Below, piece by piece: positions 9,529 to 18,852 of a DNA stretch of 64,000 bases. The stretch is from Pectobacterium versatile (lineage in GTDB: Bacteria; Pseudomonadota; Gammaproteobacteria; Enterobacterales; Enterobacteriaceae), in assembly GCF_020166435.1 (NCBI RefSeq), contig NZ_JAINZP010000001.1, forward strand, positions 372,001-436,000, in the 5' to 3' direction. The position numbers and the translations under genes are program-made. The notes below the pieces were generated by a model that made no database searches, was not told the DNA's origin, and worked only from the letters and a program-made list of their open reading frames with translations. Numbering within the stretch: the first letter of the stretch is position 1; every line of letters starts with the position of its first letter.

Positions 9529-10431
9529 ATGGATATTAAGCAACTGCAATACCTGTGCAATCTGGAGAAAGAGCGCCATTTTGGCCGGGCAGCGGAAGCC
9601 AGTTTTGTCAGTCAGCCCACGCTCTCCATGCGGTTGAAAAATCTGGAGCGAGAGCTGGATCTGGCGTTAATTAATCGGGGTAATAATTTTGAAGGCTTCA
9701 CAGCCGAAGGTGAGCGCGTGCTGGCCTGGGCGCGGGAAATCGTCTCGGTTTATCAGGGGCTAAAGCTTGAAGTCGCGTCGCTGAAACGTGGCGTGAGCGG
9801 CGTATTGCGCATCGGCGCAGTGCCGCAAAGCAGTATCGCGCTGTCGAGCCTGCTGGCGGCGGTGAACAAGGTTTACCCGCAGCTGGATTTTCAGATCTCG
9901 CTGTTCAGTGCGGATCAACTGCTGGAAGCGTTAAATGCGCATTCGGTGGATGTCGGCATTGGCTTTTTTGAATTCTCGACGCTACAGGAACTGCACTTTC
10001 AGGCGTCGCCGCTGAAGGAGCAGGGCGTTGATCTCTTGTTCCATCCGCACCATTTTCCACAACTGGTGGGAGAGACACCGCTGCCTCTCGATGCGCTTTC
10101 TGAGGTTCCGCTCTGTCTGGCGGAGGCCAGCCGCTATTTCCGTCGCTATCTCGATAGCCATTTCCGCGAAATGGGGGTTTCGCCGTGGGTTAAGGTGGAA
10201 AGCGCTTCCGTCCTGCAACTGATCCAAAGCACCTATGTCGGGCTTGGGTGCGGCATTGTGCCTCACGGCAGCCTGATCCCAGACATGACGCCCGCGTTAA
10301 AATTGCGACCGCTGCTGTTTCCGCCAATGCGCCGCCGCGCTGCCGTCGTTGTTGCACAGGCTGGCCGAGCAACGCCGCTGGCGCAGAACTTCTTTGATGC
10401 TGCGCAGGCGTGGTTGCAGGCTCAGTCGTAA
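9529..10431 (+). CDS. LysR-family transcriptional regulator
   Basis: This 300-residue protein has the standard LysR layout: an N-terminal winged helix-turn-helix (residues 1-60, with HFGRAAEASFVSQPTLSMRLKNLE) and a periplasmic-binding-protein-like effector domain from about residue 90 to the end. It is divergent from the FdhF/YdeP-type oxidoreductase and convergent with the LacI-type gene, overlapping it by ten bases. LysR proteins usually control the divergent neighbour, which suggests the oxidoreductase as the target; this is inference. The ligand is unknown and I do not assign a symbol. Confidence 0.85.
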   Translation: MDIKQLQYLCNLEKERHFGRAAEASFVSQPTLSMRLKNLERELDLALINRGNNFEGFTAEGERVLAWAREIVSVYQGLKLEVASLKRGVSGVLRIGAVPQSSIALSSLLAAVNKVYPQLDFQISLFSADQLLEALNAHSVDVGIGFFEFSTLQELHFQASPLKEQGVDLLFHPHHFPQLVGETPLPLDALSEVPLCLAEASRYFRRYLDSHFREMGVSPWVKVESASVLQLIQSTYVGLGCGIVPHGSLIPDMTPALKLRPLLFPPMRRRAAVVVAQAGRATPLAQNFFDAAQAWLQAQS

Positions 10432-11492
10432 AGGCTTTCATCCTGTATCGGCGCAACTGATTTACTGGCGCGTAGTCGCCTGACGGACTGACGAACCACC
10501 AGCGTACCGTTTAGTAGCAGGTTGCCAACCGGGGCTTCGGGGCGGATTAGACGATATTGCAGCAGCCTTATCGCCTCTTCGCCCAGCGCCTCACGCGGCA
10601 CATGTACCGATGTGAGCGGCACGTCGTGAATGGCTGAGAGATTGAATCCATCCATGCTCATCACCGAGACATCTTGCGGCACGCGCAATCCTGCTTTGGT
10701 CAAAGCATTGACCACCCCAACCGCGATGAAATCACCACCTGCCAAAATCGCTGTAGGTCGTTTATCCTGCGGACAGCGGGCTAAAAAGGCCGTCATCGTC
10801 TGTTCGGCGTCCGTCGTGCTGAAATTATCTAATGCCAGCAAGTTGTCCTCGGGGGAAAACGGCAGATTATGGTGCTGATAGGCATCCCGAATCCCGTCCA
10901 GACGTAACTCCATCGTGTAGCGACGCAGGCACAGCAGAGTCAATACGTTATGGTGACCTTGTTCGAAGAGATAGTGGGCGGAGAACTCGCCAATCAGCCG
11001 GTGCGCGGGGGCCACACCCGGTAAGCGCATCTTGCGGTCAATACAGTTAATCAATATGCAGGGCTTACCGCTGTCCGCCGCCAGCGCGTGAATATAGGGA
11101 TCGTCGATGCCGATCAGCAGCGCCGCCTCCGTAGCCGGATCGCGCATTTTGTCTAAAAATAGCGCCGCATCGCTGTCATTTTCCTCCAGCCCGCAGTAGC
11201 GCACTCGCACATCGTGTGGCTTCAGGGCATCAATAATGCTCTGTACCACCTTGTGATAGAAGATGTCGGACCGAATATCAAACGCGCGCGGCGGGGCGAA
11301 AATAGTGAGTCCATTCAAGAGCAGGCGGCCGTTGGCGAGATCGGCCAGTACGCCGCACTGGCGGGCGCAGTTGAGAATGTCCGTTTTTGCCTGCTCGCTG
11401 GTATTGGACTGACCAGACAGCACGCGTGAGACCGTACTGATCGAGTAGCCCGTCCGCTGCGCAATTTCGCGTATTTTCAGGTTTCCTTTCAT
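10422..11492 (-). CDS. LacI-family transcriptional repressor
   Basis: The 356-residue protein starts with a LacI helix-turn-helix (KIREIAQRTGYSISTVSRVLSGQ) and continues into a sugar-binding domain (DSGKPCILINCIDR, AILAGGDFIAVGVVNAL, DVSVMSMDGFNLS). It is divergent from the MFS transporter and GH31 genes and so is very probably their repressor, releasing DNA when a sugar derived from the pathway binds. TGAAAA/TTTTCA palindromes in the divergent region are candidate operators. Its 3' end overlaps the 3' end of the LysR gene by ten bases. The inducer cannot be read from the sequence. Confidence 0.87.
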   Translation of the reverse strand: MKGNLKIREIAQRTGYSISTVSRVLSGQSNTSEQAKTDILNCARQCGVLADLANGRLLLNGLTIFAPPRAFDIRSDIFYHKVVQSIIDALKPHDVRVRYCGLEENDSDAALFLDKMRDPATEAALLIGIDDPYIHALAADSGKPCILINCIDRKMRLPGVAPAHRLIGEFSAHYLFEQGHHNVLTLLCLRRYTMELRLDGIRDAYQHHNLPFSPEDNLLALDNFSTTDAEQTMTAFLARCPQDKRPTAILAGGDFIAVGVVNALTKAGLRVPQDVSVMSMDGFNLSAIHDVPLTSVHVPREALGEEAIRLLQYRLIRPEAPVGNLLLNGTLVVRQSVRRLRASKSVAPIQDESLYD

Positions 11493-11596
11493 TTTGTGAT
11501 CCCGTTCACCTTCGAAAATGACAAAGTTTTCATTGCTATCTATTACCTATTTTCAGGCGCTATAGACCGTTTTTTGCCTTGATTTTGACCATAGCA

Positions 11597-11610
11597 TGAA
11601 AATGTTTTCA
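11597..11610. promoter_or_regulatory. Candidate LacI-type operator between regulator and MFS gene
   Basis: TGAAAATGTTTTCA is a perfect six-plus-six inverted repeat around a two-base centre in the 320-base divergent region (11493-11812). Related sequences lie nearby, GAAAATG...GTTTTC at about 11514-11533 and TGAAAATGGTTTGA at about 11718. LacI-family sites often look like this. The assignment to the adjacent repressor is inferred. Confidence 0.5.
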
Positions 11611-11812
11611 AAAAAGTGAGTGTTTCACGATTTTCAATTGTTCTACTCTCATTTTGGTAAACCAATTTCAGTGATTAGATGGAATAAAAAAGGATTTAAC
11701 TCAATAAATACAATGATATGAAAATGGTTTGATTACTCGATAGGCTATAAATACAAAAATGCCGTCGAGATATCAGACCAATGTAACCCTACTTTCCTGT
11801 AAAGGAGTCACC

Positions 11813-13123
11813 ATGAGTCTCGACATCAATTCGTCCTCCATCGCTACCAAAGGTAAACGGACATTCAGAAATTTACGCTGGTGGGTGCTGAGCCTGTTCC
11901 TGCTCGGCGTTACCGTGAATTACATCACCCGTAATTCGCTGGGCATTCTGGCACCAGAACTGAAAACCAGTATGGGCATCACCACCGAGCAATACTCCTG
12001 GATTGTCGGTGCATTCCAACTGGCGTATACCATTTTTCAGCCGATTTGCGGCTGGCTGATCGATGTTATCGGTCTGAAAATTGGCTTTATGATCTGCGCG
12101 GTGATCTGGGCGCTGATGTGCATCTTCCACGCGGGCGCGGGAAGCTGGTTGCATCTGGCGATCTTGCGTTTCTTTATGGGTGCGTCCGAAGCGGCGGCGA
12201 CACCGGCGAATGCCAAAACGCTGGGCGAGTGGTTCCCTAAAAAGGAACGCCCGATTGCAGCAGGCTGGGCTGGTGTTGGTTTCTCTATCGGCGCGATGCT
12301 GGCACCGCCGATTATCGTTGTGGCGCATGCCTATCTAGGCTGGCAGGGTGCGTTTATGTTCAGCGGTGGGCTGGCGCTGCTGTGGGTGATTCTGTGGTGG
12401 CTGTTCTATCACAACCCCGAAGACCACCCCAATTTAAGCCGCGAGGAGCTGGATTTCATCCGTCAGGACAACGAGGCACCGCCGGTCAAACTGCCTTTCT
12501 TCACCGCACTGAAAACTGTCTCAAAAAACAAACGCTTTTACGGTATCGCGATTCCAGCATTTATGGCAGAGCCCGCGTGGGCCGTGCTCAGTTTTTGGGT
12601 ACCGCTCTATCTGGCGAATGAACGCGGTATGGATCTGAAGCAAATTGCGATGTTCGCGTGGCTGCCGTTTCTTGCTGCCGATCTCGGCAGTATCGCCAGT
12701 GGCTATCTCACCCGACTTTATACCCGCTGGTTCGGCTGTTCGCGCGTTAACTCGATTGTGGCGAGTTCGGTCACGGGCGCGTTTCTGATGCTGTCGCTGG
12801 CGCTGGTCGCTGTCAGTAAAGATCCGTGGGTGGCGATTCTGCTGATTTCCATCGGTGGGTTTGGCCATCAGGTGATTTCCTGCATGTTGAGCGCACTGGT
12901 GGTGGAATCGTTTGATAAAGGCCAGATGGCAACGGTGAACGGGATGCGTGGTTCATTTGCCTGGATTGCCAGCTTCCTGTTCTCGCTGTTGATTGGCGTC
13001 ACTGCCGACAAAATCGGGTTCAACCCGCTGTTTGTCGCGATGGGATTCTTCGATCTGATCGGTGCCATCTTCCTGATCGCATTTATTGCTGAACGTCGTG
13101 GGAAAACGCGGTCGCAGGCATAA
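11813..13123 (+). CDS. MFS transporter, anion:cation symporter (ExuT-like) family
   Basis: The 436-residue protein has about twelve hydrophobic segments and the ACS-family signature region NSLGILAPELKTSMGIT, SWIVGAFQLAYTIFQPICG and RFFMGASEAAATPANAKTLG. ExuT-like members import hexuronates or other acidic sugars by proton symport. ATG at 11813 was chosen because AAGGAGT precedes it; an in-frame ATG at 11759 lacks a ribosome site. It is followed 34 bases later by a GH31 glycosidase, so the pair is likely one operon that imports and cleaves an oligosaccharide or glycoside, under the divergent LacI-type regulator. The substrate is unknown. Confidence 0.85.
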   Translation: MSLDINSSSIATKGKRTFRNLRWWVLSLFLLGVTVNYITRNSLGILAPELKTSMGITTEQYSWIVGAFQLAYTIFQPICGWLIDVIGLKIGFMICAVIWALMCIFHAGAGSWLHLAILRFFMGASEAAATPANAKTLGEWFPKKERPIAAGWAGVGFSIGAMLAPPIIVVAHAYLGWQGAFMFSGGLALLWVILWWLFYHNPEDHPNLSREELDFIRQDNEAPPVKLPFFTALKTVSKNKRFYGIAIPAFMAEPAWAVLSFWVPLYLANERGMDLKQIAMFAWLPFLAADLGSIASGYLTRLYTRWFGCSRVNSIVASSVTGAFLMLSLALVAVSKDPWVAILLISIGGFGHQVISCMLSALVVESFDKGQMATVNGMRGSFAWIASFLFSLLIGVTADKIGFNPLFVAMGFFDLIGAIFLIAFIAERRGKTRSQA

Positions 13124-13157
13124 CGGCTCATTTACTTTTTCCTGAAAAGGACGCTGT

Positions 13158-15521
13158 ATGAAAACGTTGAAAAATTGGGTGTTCCGTCATCAGAGCGCCG
13201 ACCATGTTGAACTGTTGGTGGACGACAAACATGTGTTTTGCCTATACGTGCTGGAACCGATGTTGGCCCGCGTGCTGGTTAAACAGAATGGCGAGCTGAA
13301 GCTCAATCGCACCTGGAGCATCGCGCCGCAGCAGGATGTCCCTTGGCAGGGGCGCAGCCGCGAAAGTAGCGAAGGTTTCAGCCTGCCAGAATTCTCACTG
13401 GAACAGCTGGATAATGCGCTGCGTATCAGCACCGCACGGATGCGAATTACGATTCATCAGCCGCTGTGGCTGGCGTGGGAATATTGCGATGAACAGGGCG
13501 AATGGCAGCCGTTTGCCGCCGATCGACCCACCAGTGCCTATCTTCTCAATCCACACGGTGACGGCGTGGCGCACTATCAGCGCCGTTTCCCGACGGAGCG
13601 CTATTACGGGCTGGGTGAAAAAGCGGGCGACCTTGAACGCACCGGACGTCGGTTTGAGTTCCGCAATCTGGACTCGATGGGCTACAACGCGGCGAGCACC
13701 GATCCGCTGTATAAGCATGTTCCGTTTACCATTACCCGACGCGACGATGTCAGCTTCGGCCTGTTTTACGATAACCTGAGCACGACCTGGCTCGATCTCG
13801 GCAATGAGATCGATAATTATCATCTGGCTTATCGGCGCTATCAGGCGGAGGCGGGCGATCTCGACTATTACCTGTTCATCGGGCCGCGGGTGTTGGATGT
13901 GACGAAAGCGTTCGTGCGTCTGACGGGGAAAACGCTCTTTGGGCCAAAATGGAGCTTGGGCTACAGCGGTTCCACCATGCATTACACCGATGCACCGGAT
14001 GCGCAGCAGCAGCTGATGAAATTTATCGCGCTGTGCCGGGAACATCATATCCCGTGTGATTCGTTCCAACTCTCGTCGGGCTACACGTCGATCAACAATA
14101 AGCGCTATGTGTTTAACTGGAATAACGACAAAGTCCCCCAACCGGAAGTGATGTCGCAGGCTTTCCACGAGGCGGGTCTCAAACTGGCGGCCAATATCAA
14201 ACCTTGTTTACTGCAAGATCACCCGAAATACGACGAGGTGTCGGCGCAGGGGCTATTTATCCGTGATTCTGAATCCGATGTACCAGAGCGTTCCAGCTTT
14301 TGGGACGATGAAGGTTCGCACCTTGATTTCACCAATCCGGCAACGGTGGCATGGTGGCAGGAGAACGTCACCCGGCAGTTGCTGGAGAAAGGGATTGATT
14401 CGACGTGGAATGACAATAACGAGTATGAAGTCTGGGATGGTGAAGCCCGCTGTCACGGATTCGGCGAAACGATGGCGATCAAACACATTCGCCCGCTGAT
14501 GCCGCTGTTGATGATGCGCGCCTCGCTGGAGGCACAGCAGCGCTTTGCCCCGACGCTGCGCCCTTATCTGATCTCTCGTTCCGGCTGTGCGGGAATGCAG
14601 CGCTATGTGCAGACCTGGAGCGGCGATAACCGCACCAACTGGCAGACGCTACGCTACAACACCCGGATGGGAGTCGGGATGAGCCTGTCCGGCCTGTTTA
14701 ATGTCGGACACGACGTCGGCGGGTTTTCGGGCGACAAGCCGGACGCCGAACTTTTTGTGCGCTGGGTTCAAAACGGTGTGATGCACCCGCGTTTCACCAT
14801 TCACTCCTGGAATGACGACCAGACGGTAAACGAACCGTGGATGTATCCCGCGGTAACGCCTGCGATTCGCAGCGCCATCGAACTGCGCTATCGCCTGTTG
14901 CCGTACTTTTATACTTTGCTGTGGCAGGCCAGCGCGGACGATGAACCGATGCTGCGCCCGACGTTCCTCGACCACGAGCAGGACAGCGCGACGCTGGAAG
15001 AAACCGACGATTTCATGCTGGGGCGAGACATTCTGGTCGCCAGCGTGGTCGAGCAGGGGCAGCGCCAGCGTACGGTGTACCTGCCAGCGAATACATCGGG
15101 CTGGTACGATTTTCATTCCGGCCAATGGTTCAGCGGTGGGCAGACTATCGTGCTGGATGCGCCGTTGGAACGTCTCCCGCTGTTGGTCAGAGCCGGTGCG
15201 ATGATTCCGTTGTCGGGGCGAACGGCGCACGTCAGCCCGCATGAAGATGACCAGCGTGAATTCCTGCTTTTTCCGCCTGTCGCAGGCGGTACGGATTGCG
15301 GGCTGCTGTTTGAGGACGATGGCGAGACGTGGCAATGGCGTGAAGGAAACGCGCTGTGGCTACGCTGGGAAATCCGTGCGGATAGCCAGCGCATTGACGT
15401 GACGTTCACATCGGAAGGGCGATATCAGCCCGCCTGGCGGCACGCGACGCTGCGCCTGCCGGCGGACGAGCAACGCCAGCTGTACATTAACGGTGTCCGC
15501 ACGACGACCTATCAACACTAA
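13158..15521 (+). CDS. Glycoside hydrolase family 31 alpha-glycosidase
   Basis: The 787-residue protein is a family 31 enzyme: N-terminal beta-sandwich, (beta/alpha)8 catalytic domain and C-terminal beta domains. The nucleophile is most likely Asp419 in STWNDNNEYE and the acid/base Asp490 in WSGDNRTNW, by my codon count. No signal peptide is seen, so it acts in the cytoplasm on a substrate brought in by the preceding MFS transporter. AAGGA precedes the ATG. GH31 includes alpha-glucosidases, alpha-xylosidases and sulfoquinovosidases; I see no feature that decides the specificity. A strong terminator follows at 15551. Confidence 0.88.
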   Translation: MKTLKNWVFRHQSADHVELLVDDKHVFCLYVLEPMLARVLVKQNGELKLNRTWSIAPQQDVPWQGRSRESSEGFSLPEFSLEQLDNALRISTARMRITIHQPLWLAWEYCDEQGEWQPFAADRPTSAYLLNPHGDGVAHYQRRFPTERYYGLGEKAGDLERTGRRFEFRNLDSMGYNAASTDPLYKHVPFTITRRDDVSFGLFYDNLSTTWLDLGNEIDNYHLAYRRYQAEAGDLDYYLFIGPRVLDVTKAFVRLTGKTLFGPKWSLGYSGSTMHYTDAPDAQQQLMKFIALCREHHIPCDSFQLSSGYTSINNKRYVFNWNNDKVPQPEVMSQAFHEAGLKLAANIKPCLLQDHPKYDEVSAQGLFIRDSESDVPERSSFWDDEGSHLDFTNPATVAWWQENVTRQLLEKGIDSTWNDNNEYEVWDGEARCHGFGETMAIKHIRPLMPLLMMRASLEAQQRFAPTLRPYLISRSGCAGMQRYVQTWSGDNRTNWQTLRYNTRMGVGMSLSGLFNVGHDVGGFSGDKPDAELFVRWVQNGVMHPRFTIHSWNDDQTVNEPWMYPAVTPAIRSAIELRYRLLPYFYTLLWQASADDEPMLRPTFLDHEQDSATLEETDDFMLGRDILVASVVEQGQRQRTVYLPANTSGWYDFHSGQWFSGGQTIVLDAPLERLPLLVRAGAMIPLSGRTAHVSPHEDDQREFLLFPPVAGGTDCGLLFEDDGETWQWREGNALWLRWEIRADSQRIDVTFTSEGRYQPAWRHATLRLPADEQRQLYINGVRTTTYQH

Positions 15522-15550
15522 TAATTACCTCTATTCATCTTCCCTGCTAT

Positions 15551-15582
15551 GCCCCGGACTTATTACCGGGGCGTTTTTTTTG
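15551..15582 (+). terminator. Rho-independent terminator after the GH31 gene
   Basis: GCCCCGG (15551-15557) and CCGGGGC (15566-15572) form a seven-base stem followed by GTTTTTTTT. Confidence 0.9.
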
Positions 15583-15860
15583 TTATGCAGAATATAAATA
15601 ATATCCGATTGGTTATTTTAAAGATAAGGAGATGTTAATGAAGTGAATGGAATATTAAATATAAAAAATAGTTGTGCCAATACCCCTAATAAAAGCGGAT
15701 CTACAAAATAGTTTAAATACTAAGAAAACATTTTATAACATCAAAAAAAATAGATACTTGGTAAGTAATAAGTTCGCAAATTATCAGCCAGAAGAATTAA
15801 TGATTAAAAGAAAAACATGGCCTTTTCGAACAAGATTTTATTTTAAGTGGAGTATTCATT
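15583..15860 (+). other. AT-rich leader of the flavoprotein gene
   Basis: About 280 AT-rich bases precede the fumarate-reductase-like gene. I see no perfect FNR site. A strong AAGGAG at about 15627 precedes a two-codon frame (ATG AAG TGA), which is probably chance. The likely promoter of the flavoprotein-apbE pair lies here. Confidence 0.35.
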
Positions 15861-18737
15861 ATGAAGAATAGTCACCATGATTTATTTGCTGCTTTTACTC
15901 TCCCCAACGGCGCGATGCTGAAAAACCGGGTACTGATGGCACCCATGACCACCTGTAGCGGTTTTTACGATGGGAGCGTGACCAAAGAGCTGGTGGAATA
16001 TTACCAGGCCAGAGCAGGCAGCATCGGCACCGTGATTGTGGAATGCTGTTTTATTGATGACAAAGGGTTGGCCTTTCCCGGCGCGATAGGGATAGACAAC
16101 GACGACAAAATTGGCGGACTGACCAAAATAGCGACGGCGATTAAAGAAAAAGGGTCGACGGCGATCCTGCAAATTTATCACGGCGGCCGTATGGTCGAAC
16201 CCCGTTTTATCGGTGGTGCGACGCCGGTTGCCCCGAGCGCGATTGCCGCGCCGCGTGCGGGAGCCATCGTTCCTGTTGCCCTGTCGGGCGATGAGGTTGA
16301 CGCCATGATCGGCAAGTTTGGCGATGCCGTCCATCGCGCCATTCAGGCGGGCTTCGATGGTGTGGAAATTCACGGTGCGAACACTTACCTTATTCAGCAA
16401 TTCTATTCTCCTCACTCTAATCAGCGCTCAGATAAATGGGGTGGCAGCCGTGACAAACGTGCCGCCTTCCCGCTGGCGGTGTTGGATATCACCCACGAGG
16501 TCGCGGATAAATACGCCGATCCTTCGTTTATCATCGGCTATCGTTTCTCGCCGGAAGAGATCGAAGAACCCGGCATTCATTTTGATGATTCGCTCTATCT
16601 GCTGGAGAAATTAGCGGCACGCGGGCTGGATTATGTCCACTTCTCTATGGGAAATATTCTACGTTCATCGATTGTCGAAACAAACGACCCGACGCCGCTG
16701 ATTAAGAAATATGTTGCCCGCCGTTCCGCGACATTAGCCGCGATTCCGGTGATTGGCGTAGGGGATATTGTCAACCAGGCAGATGCAGACGCGGCGTTAG
16801 AGAATGGTTATGACCTGATTGCCGTTGGCAGAGCCTGTATTGCTTATCCAGACTGGACGGATCGCATTGCCGAGCAGGAAAAACTTGAGCTTTATATTGC
16901 CAGCGATAAACGCGAAACATTAACGATTCCTGAACCGCTGTGGCGTTTTTCATTAGTTGAAGCCATGATTCGGGACGTGAATTTAACGGGTAAGAAATTT
17001 AAATCCGGGGTTTATCAGGAACGCGTTCAGGATGAAGGTGGCGAACTGCGAATTCATGTTCATTTTGAGCAGAATCGGGTCGCCGACATTGCGTTGGATA
17101 ATAGCGATATTGATGATTCACTGAAAATCAGTTTTGACATTATCCGTGAGCGCATTCTGGATACCAATAGCCCACACGTCGATGCCGTAACGGGCGCAAC
17201 GGCGCAGAGTGAGGCGATTAAAAAGGCCGTCACCAAGGCGATGGTGAAATCCAGCAAAGACGCTATTATCGCCGATGGCGGTAACCCGGATGCGCGTCGC
17301 GAGGCGGATGTGGTGGTGATTGGCAGCGGCGGCGCAGGGCTAGCGGCGGCCATTCAGGCGAGCGAAGAGGGCGCGCGCGTTATCGTCATTGAAAAGATGC
17401 CAGTCATCGGCGGCAATACCATCAAGGCCTCTGCCGGTATGAATGCGGCGGGAACCGTCTTCCAACAAAACAGGGGCATCGAAGATAGCCAGACGCTGTT
17501 CTATAACGAAACCCTGAAAAGCGGAAAGCAGAAGAATAACCCGGCGCTGGTGCAATATTTCGTCGATCACGCGTCTGACGCGATTAACTGGCTGGCGCAG
17601 CACGACATCGAACTGAGCGATATCACCACGACGGGCGGCATGAGCGTTGACAGAACGCATCGCCCTGCCAATGGCGCAGCGGTGGGCGGCTATTTGGTCA
17701 GCGGGCTGATTAAGAACCTCAATAAATACAATATTGAGGTGCTGCTGGAAACGTCGGTGACGGAGATTGTGCAAGAGAAGGGCAAAGTGACCGCTGTTAG
17801 AGTCGTTAATGATGAGCACGAAGAGAGCCTGATTGCGACAAAAGCGGTGATTGTTGCCACAGGCGGTTTTAGTGCCAATCAGGCGATGGTTGAGTCATAC
17901 CGCCCAGACCTGAAAGGCTTTGTCACCACCAACCACAAGGGCGCAACGGGCGGAGGTATTCGCCTGCTGGAACAGATTGGCGCGAATACGGTGGACATGG
18001 GGGAAATTCAAACCCATCCGACGGTTGAGCAGACCACCTCTTATCTGATCTCCGAATCTATTCGCGGCGGCGGAGCCATTCTGGTATCGCAGCGCGGGGA
18101 ACGCTTCTTTAACGAAATGGAGACGCGGGATAACGTCTCGTCTGCCATCGTCAACCTGCCGGAAGAGTATGCGTACATCCTGTTCGATGAGCAGGTAAGA
18201 AATCGCAATCGGGCAGTTGAAGAGTATGTCGCACAAGGGCTGACCGTCAGCGCGGACAGCATCGCTGAACTGGCCGACACGCTCGACATGCCACAAGCGG
18301 CGCTGCACGCCTCGCTCGAACGTTACAATGCCTTTATTGCCGACAAAAACGATGAAGACTTTGGCCGAACCACGGGGATGCGCGATCCGCTGAATCAGGC
18401 ACCTTACTACGCGATTAAGGTGGCGCCGGGCGTGCATCATACGATGGGCGGGGTGACCATTAACGAAAAAGCGGAAGTGCTGAATCGCCATAAAGAGACG
18501 ATCTCCGGGGCTTATGCCGCAGGGGAAGTGGTCGGTGGTATTCACGGGGCGAACCGCATTGGTGGCAACGCTGTCGCGGATATTATTATCTTCGGTATTC
18601 AGGCGGGGATTCAGGCTGCGGCCTATGCGCGGGCACCGCGTCATTCTGGTGCGTTCCCGGCGAAGGCGCGCAAGGCAAAGTTCGCGAAAGCTGTGGTGAA
18701 AACGGCTGAAAATCAACCCATGCTGGTAGAAGAGTAA
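15861..18737 (+). CDS. Three-domain flavoprotein, soluble NADH:fumarate reductase type
   Basis: The 958-residue protein joins three modules. Residues 1-350 are an Old Yellow Enzyme-like FMN domain (NRVLMAPMTT, LQIYHGGR, GVEIHGANTYLIQQFYSP). Residues about 380-470 are an FMN_bind domain with the flavinylation motif DAVTGAT; Thr447 would carry FMN through a phosphoester bond. Residues about 480-930 are a FAD_binding_2 domain with the dinucleotide motif GSGGAG at 488-493, followed by HHTMGGV and YAAGEVVGGIHGANRIGG, as in flavocytochrome fumarate reductases. The same three-module order is known from the cytoplasmic NADH:fumarate reductase of Klebsiella pneumoniae, so electrons would flow from NADH to OYE-FMN, covalent FMN, FAD and then fumarate. 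No signal peptide is seen. Other enoate acceptors are possible. An apbE gene follows. Confidence 0.85.
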   Translation: MKNSHHDLFAAFTLPNGAMLKNRVLMAPMTTCSGFYDGSVTKELVEYYQARAGSIGTVIVECCFIDDKGLAFPGAIGIDNDDKIGGLTKIATAIKEKGSTAILQIYHGGRMVEPRFIGGATPVAPSAIAAPRAGAIVPVALSGDEVDAMIGKFGDAVHRAIQAGFDGVEIHGANTYLIQQFYSPHSNQRSDKWGGSRDKRAAFPLAVLDITHEVADKYADPSFIIGYRFSPEEIEEPGIHFDDSLYLLEKLAARGLDYVHFSMGNILRSSIVETNDPTPLIKKYVARRSATLAAIPVIGVGDIVNQADADAALENGYDLIAVGRACIAYPDWTDRIAEQEKLELYIASDKRETLTIPEPLWRFSLVEAMIRDVNLTGKKFKSGVYQERVQDEGGELRIHVHFEQNRVADIALDNSDIDDSLKISFDIIRERILDTNSPHVDAVTGATAQSEAIKKAVTKAMVKSSKDAIIADGGNPDARREADVVVIGSGGAGLAAAIQASEEGARVIVIEKMPVIGGNTIKASAGMNAAGTVFQQNRGIEDSQTLFYNETLKSGKQKNNPALVQYFVDHASDAINWLAQHDIELSDITTTGGMSVDRTHRPANGAAVGGYLVSGLIKNLNKYNIEVLLETSVTEIVQEKGKVTAVRVVNDEHEESLIATKAVIVATGGFSANQAMVESYRPDLKGFVTTNHKGATGGGIRLLEQIGANTVDMGEIQTHPTVEQTTSYLISESIRGGGAILVSQRGERFFNEMETRDNVSSAIVNLPEEYAYILFDEQVRNRNRAVEEYVAQGLTVSADSIAELADTLDMPQAALHASLERYNAFIADKNDEDFGRTTGMRDPLNQAPYYAIKVAPGVHHTMGGVTINEKAEVLNRHKETISGAYAAGEVVGGIHGANRIGGNAVADIIIFGIQAGIQAAAYARAPRHSGAFPAKARKAKFAKAVVKTAENQPMLVEE

Positions 18738-18852
18738 GTGATAGAAGAGAACGTGATAAAAGGGTAAGGCCGATGGCGGGCGTCTGAAAGGGCGCTCGCC
18801 ATTGTCTGGTCGTTTCCTCTCTGTACCGCCATTCGATCATAGGAGTCACCGT

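Noticed and set aside
15674-15871. 65-codon AT-rich frame before the flavoprotein gene
   Set aside because: Lys/Asn/Ile/Tyr-rich translation of AT-rich DNA that overlaps the next gene's start; no ribosome site.
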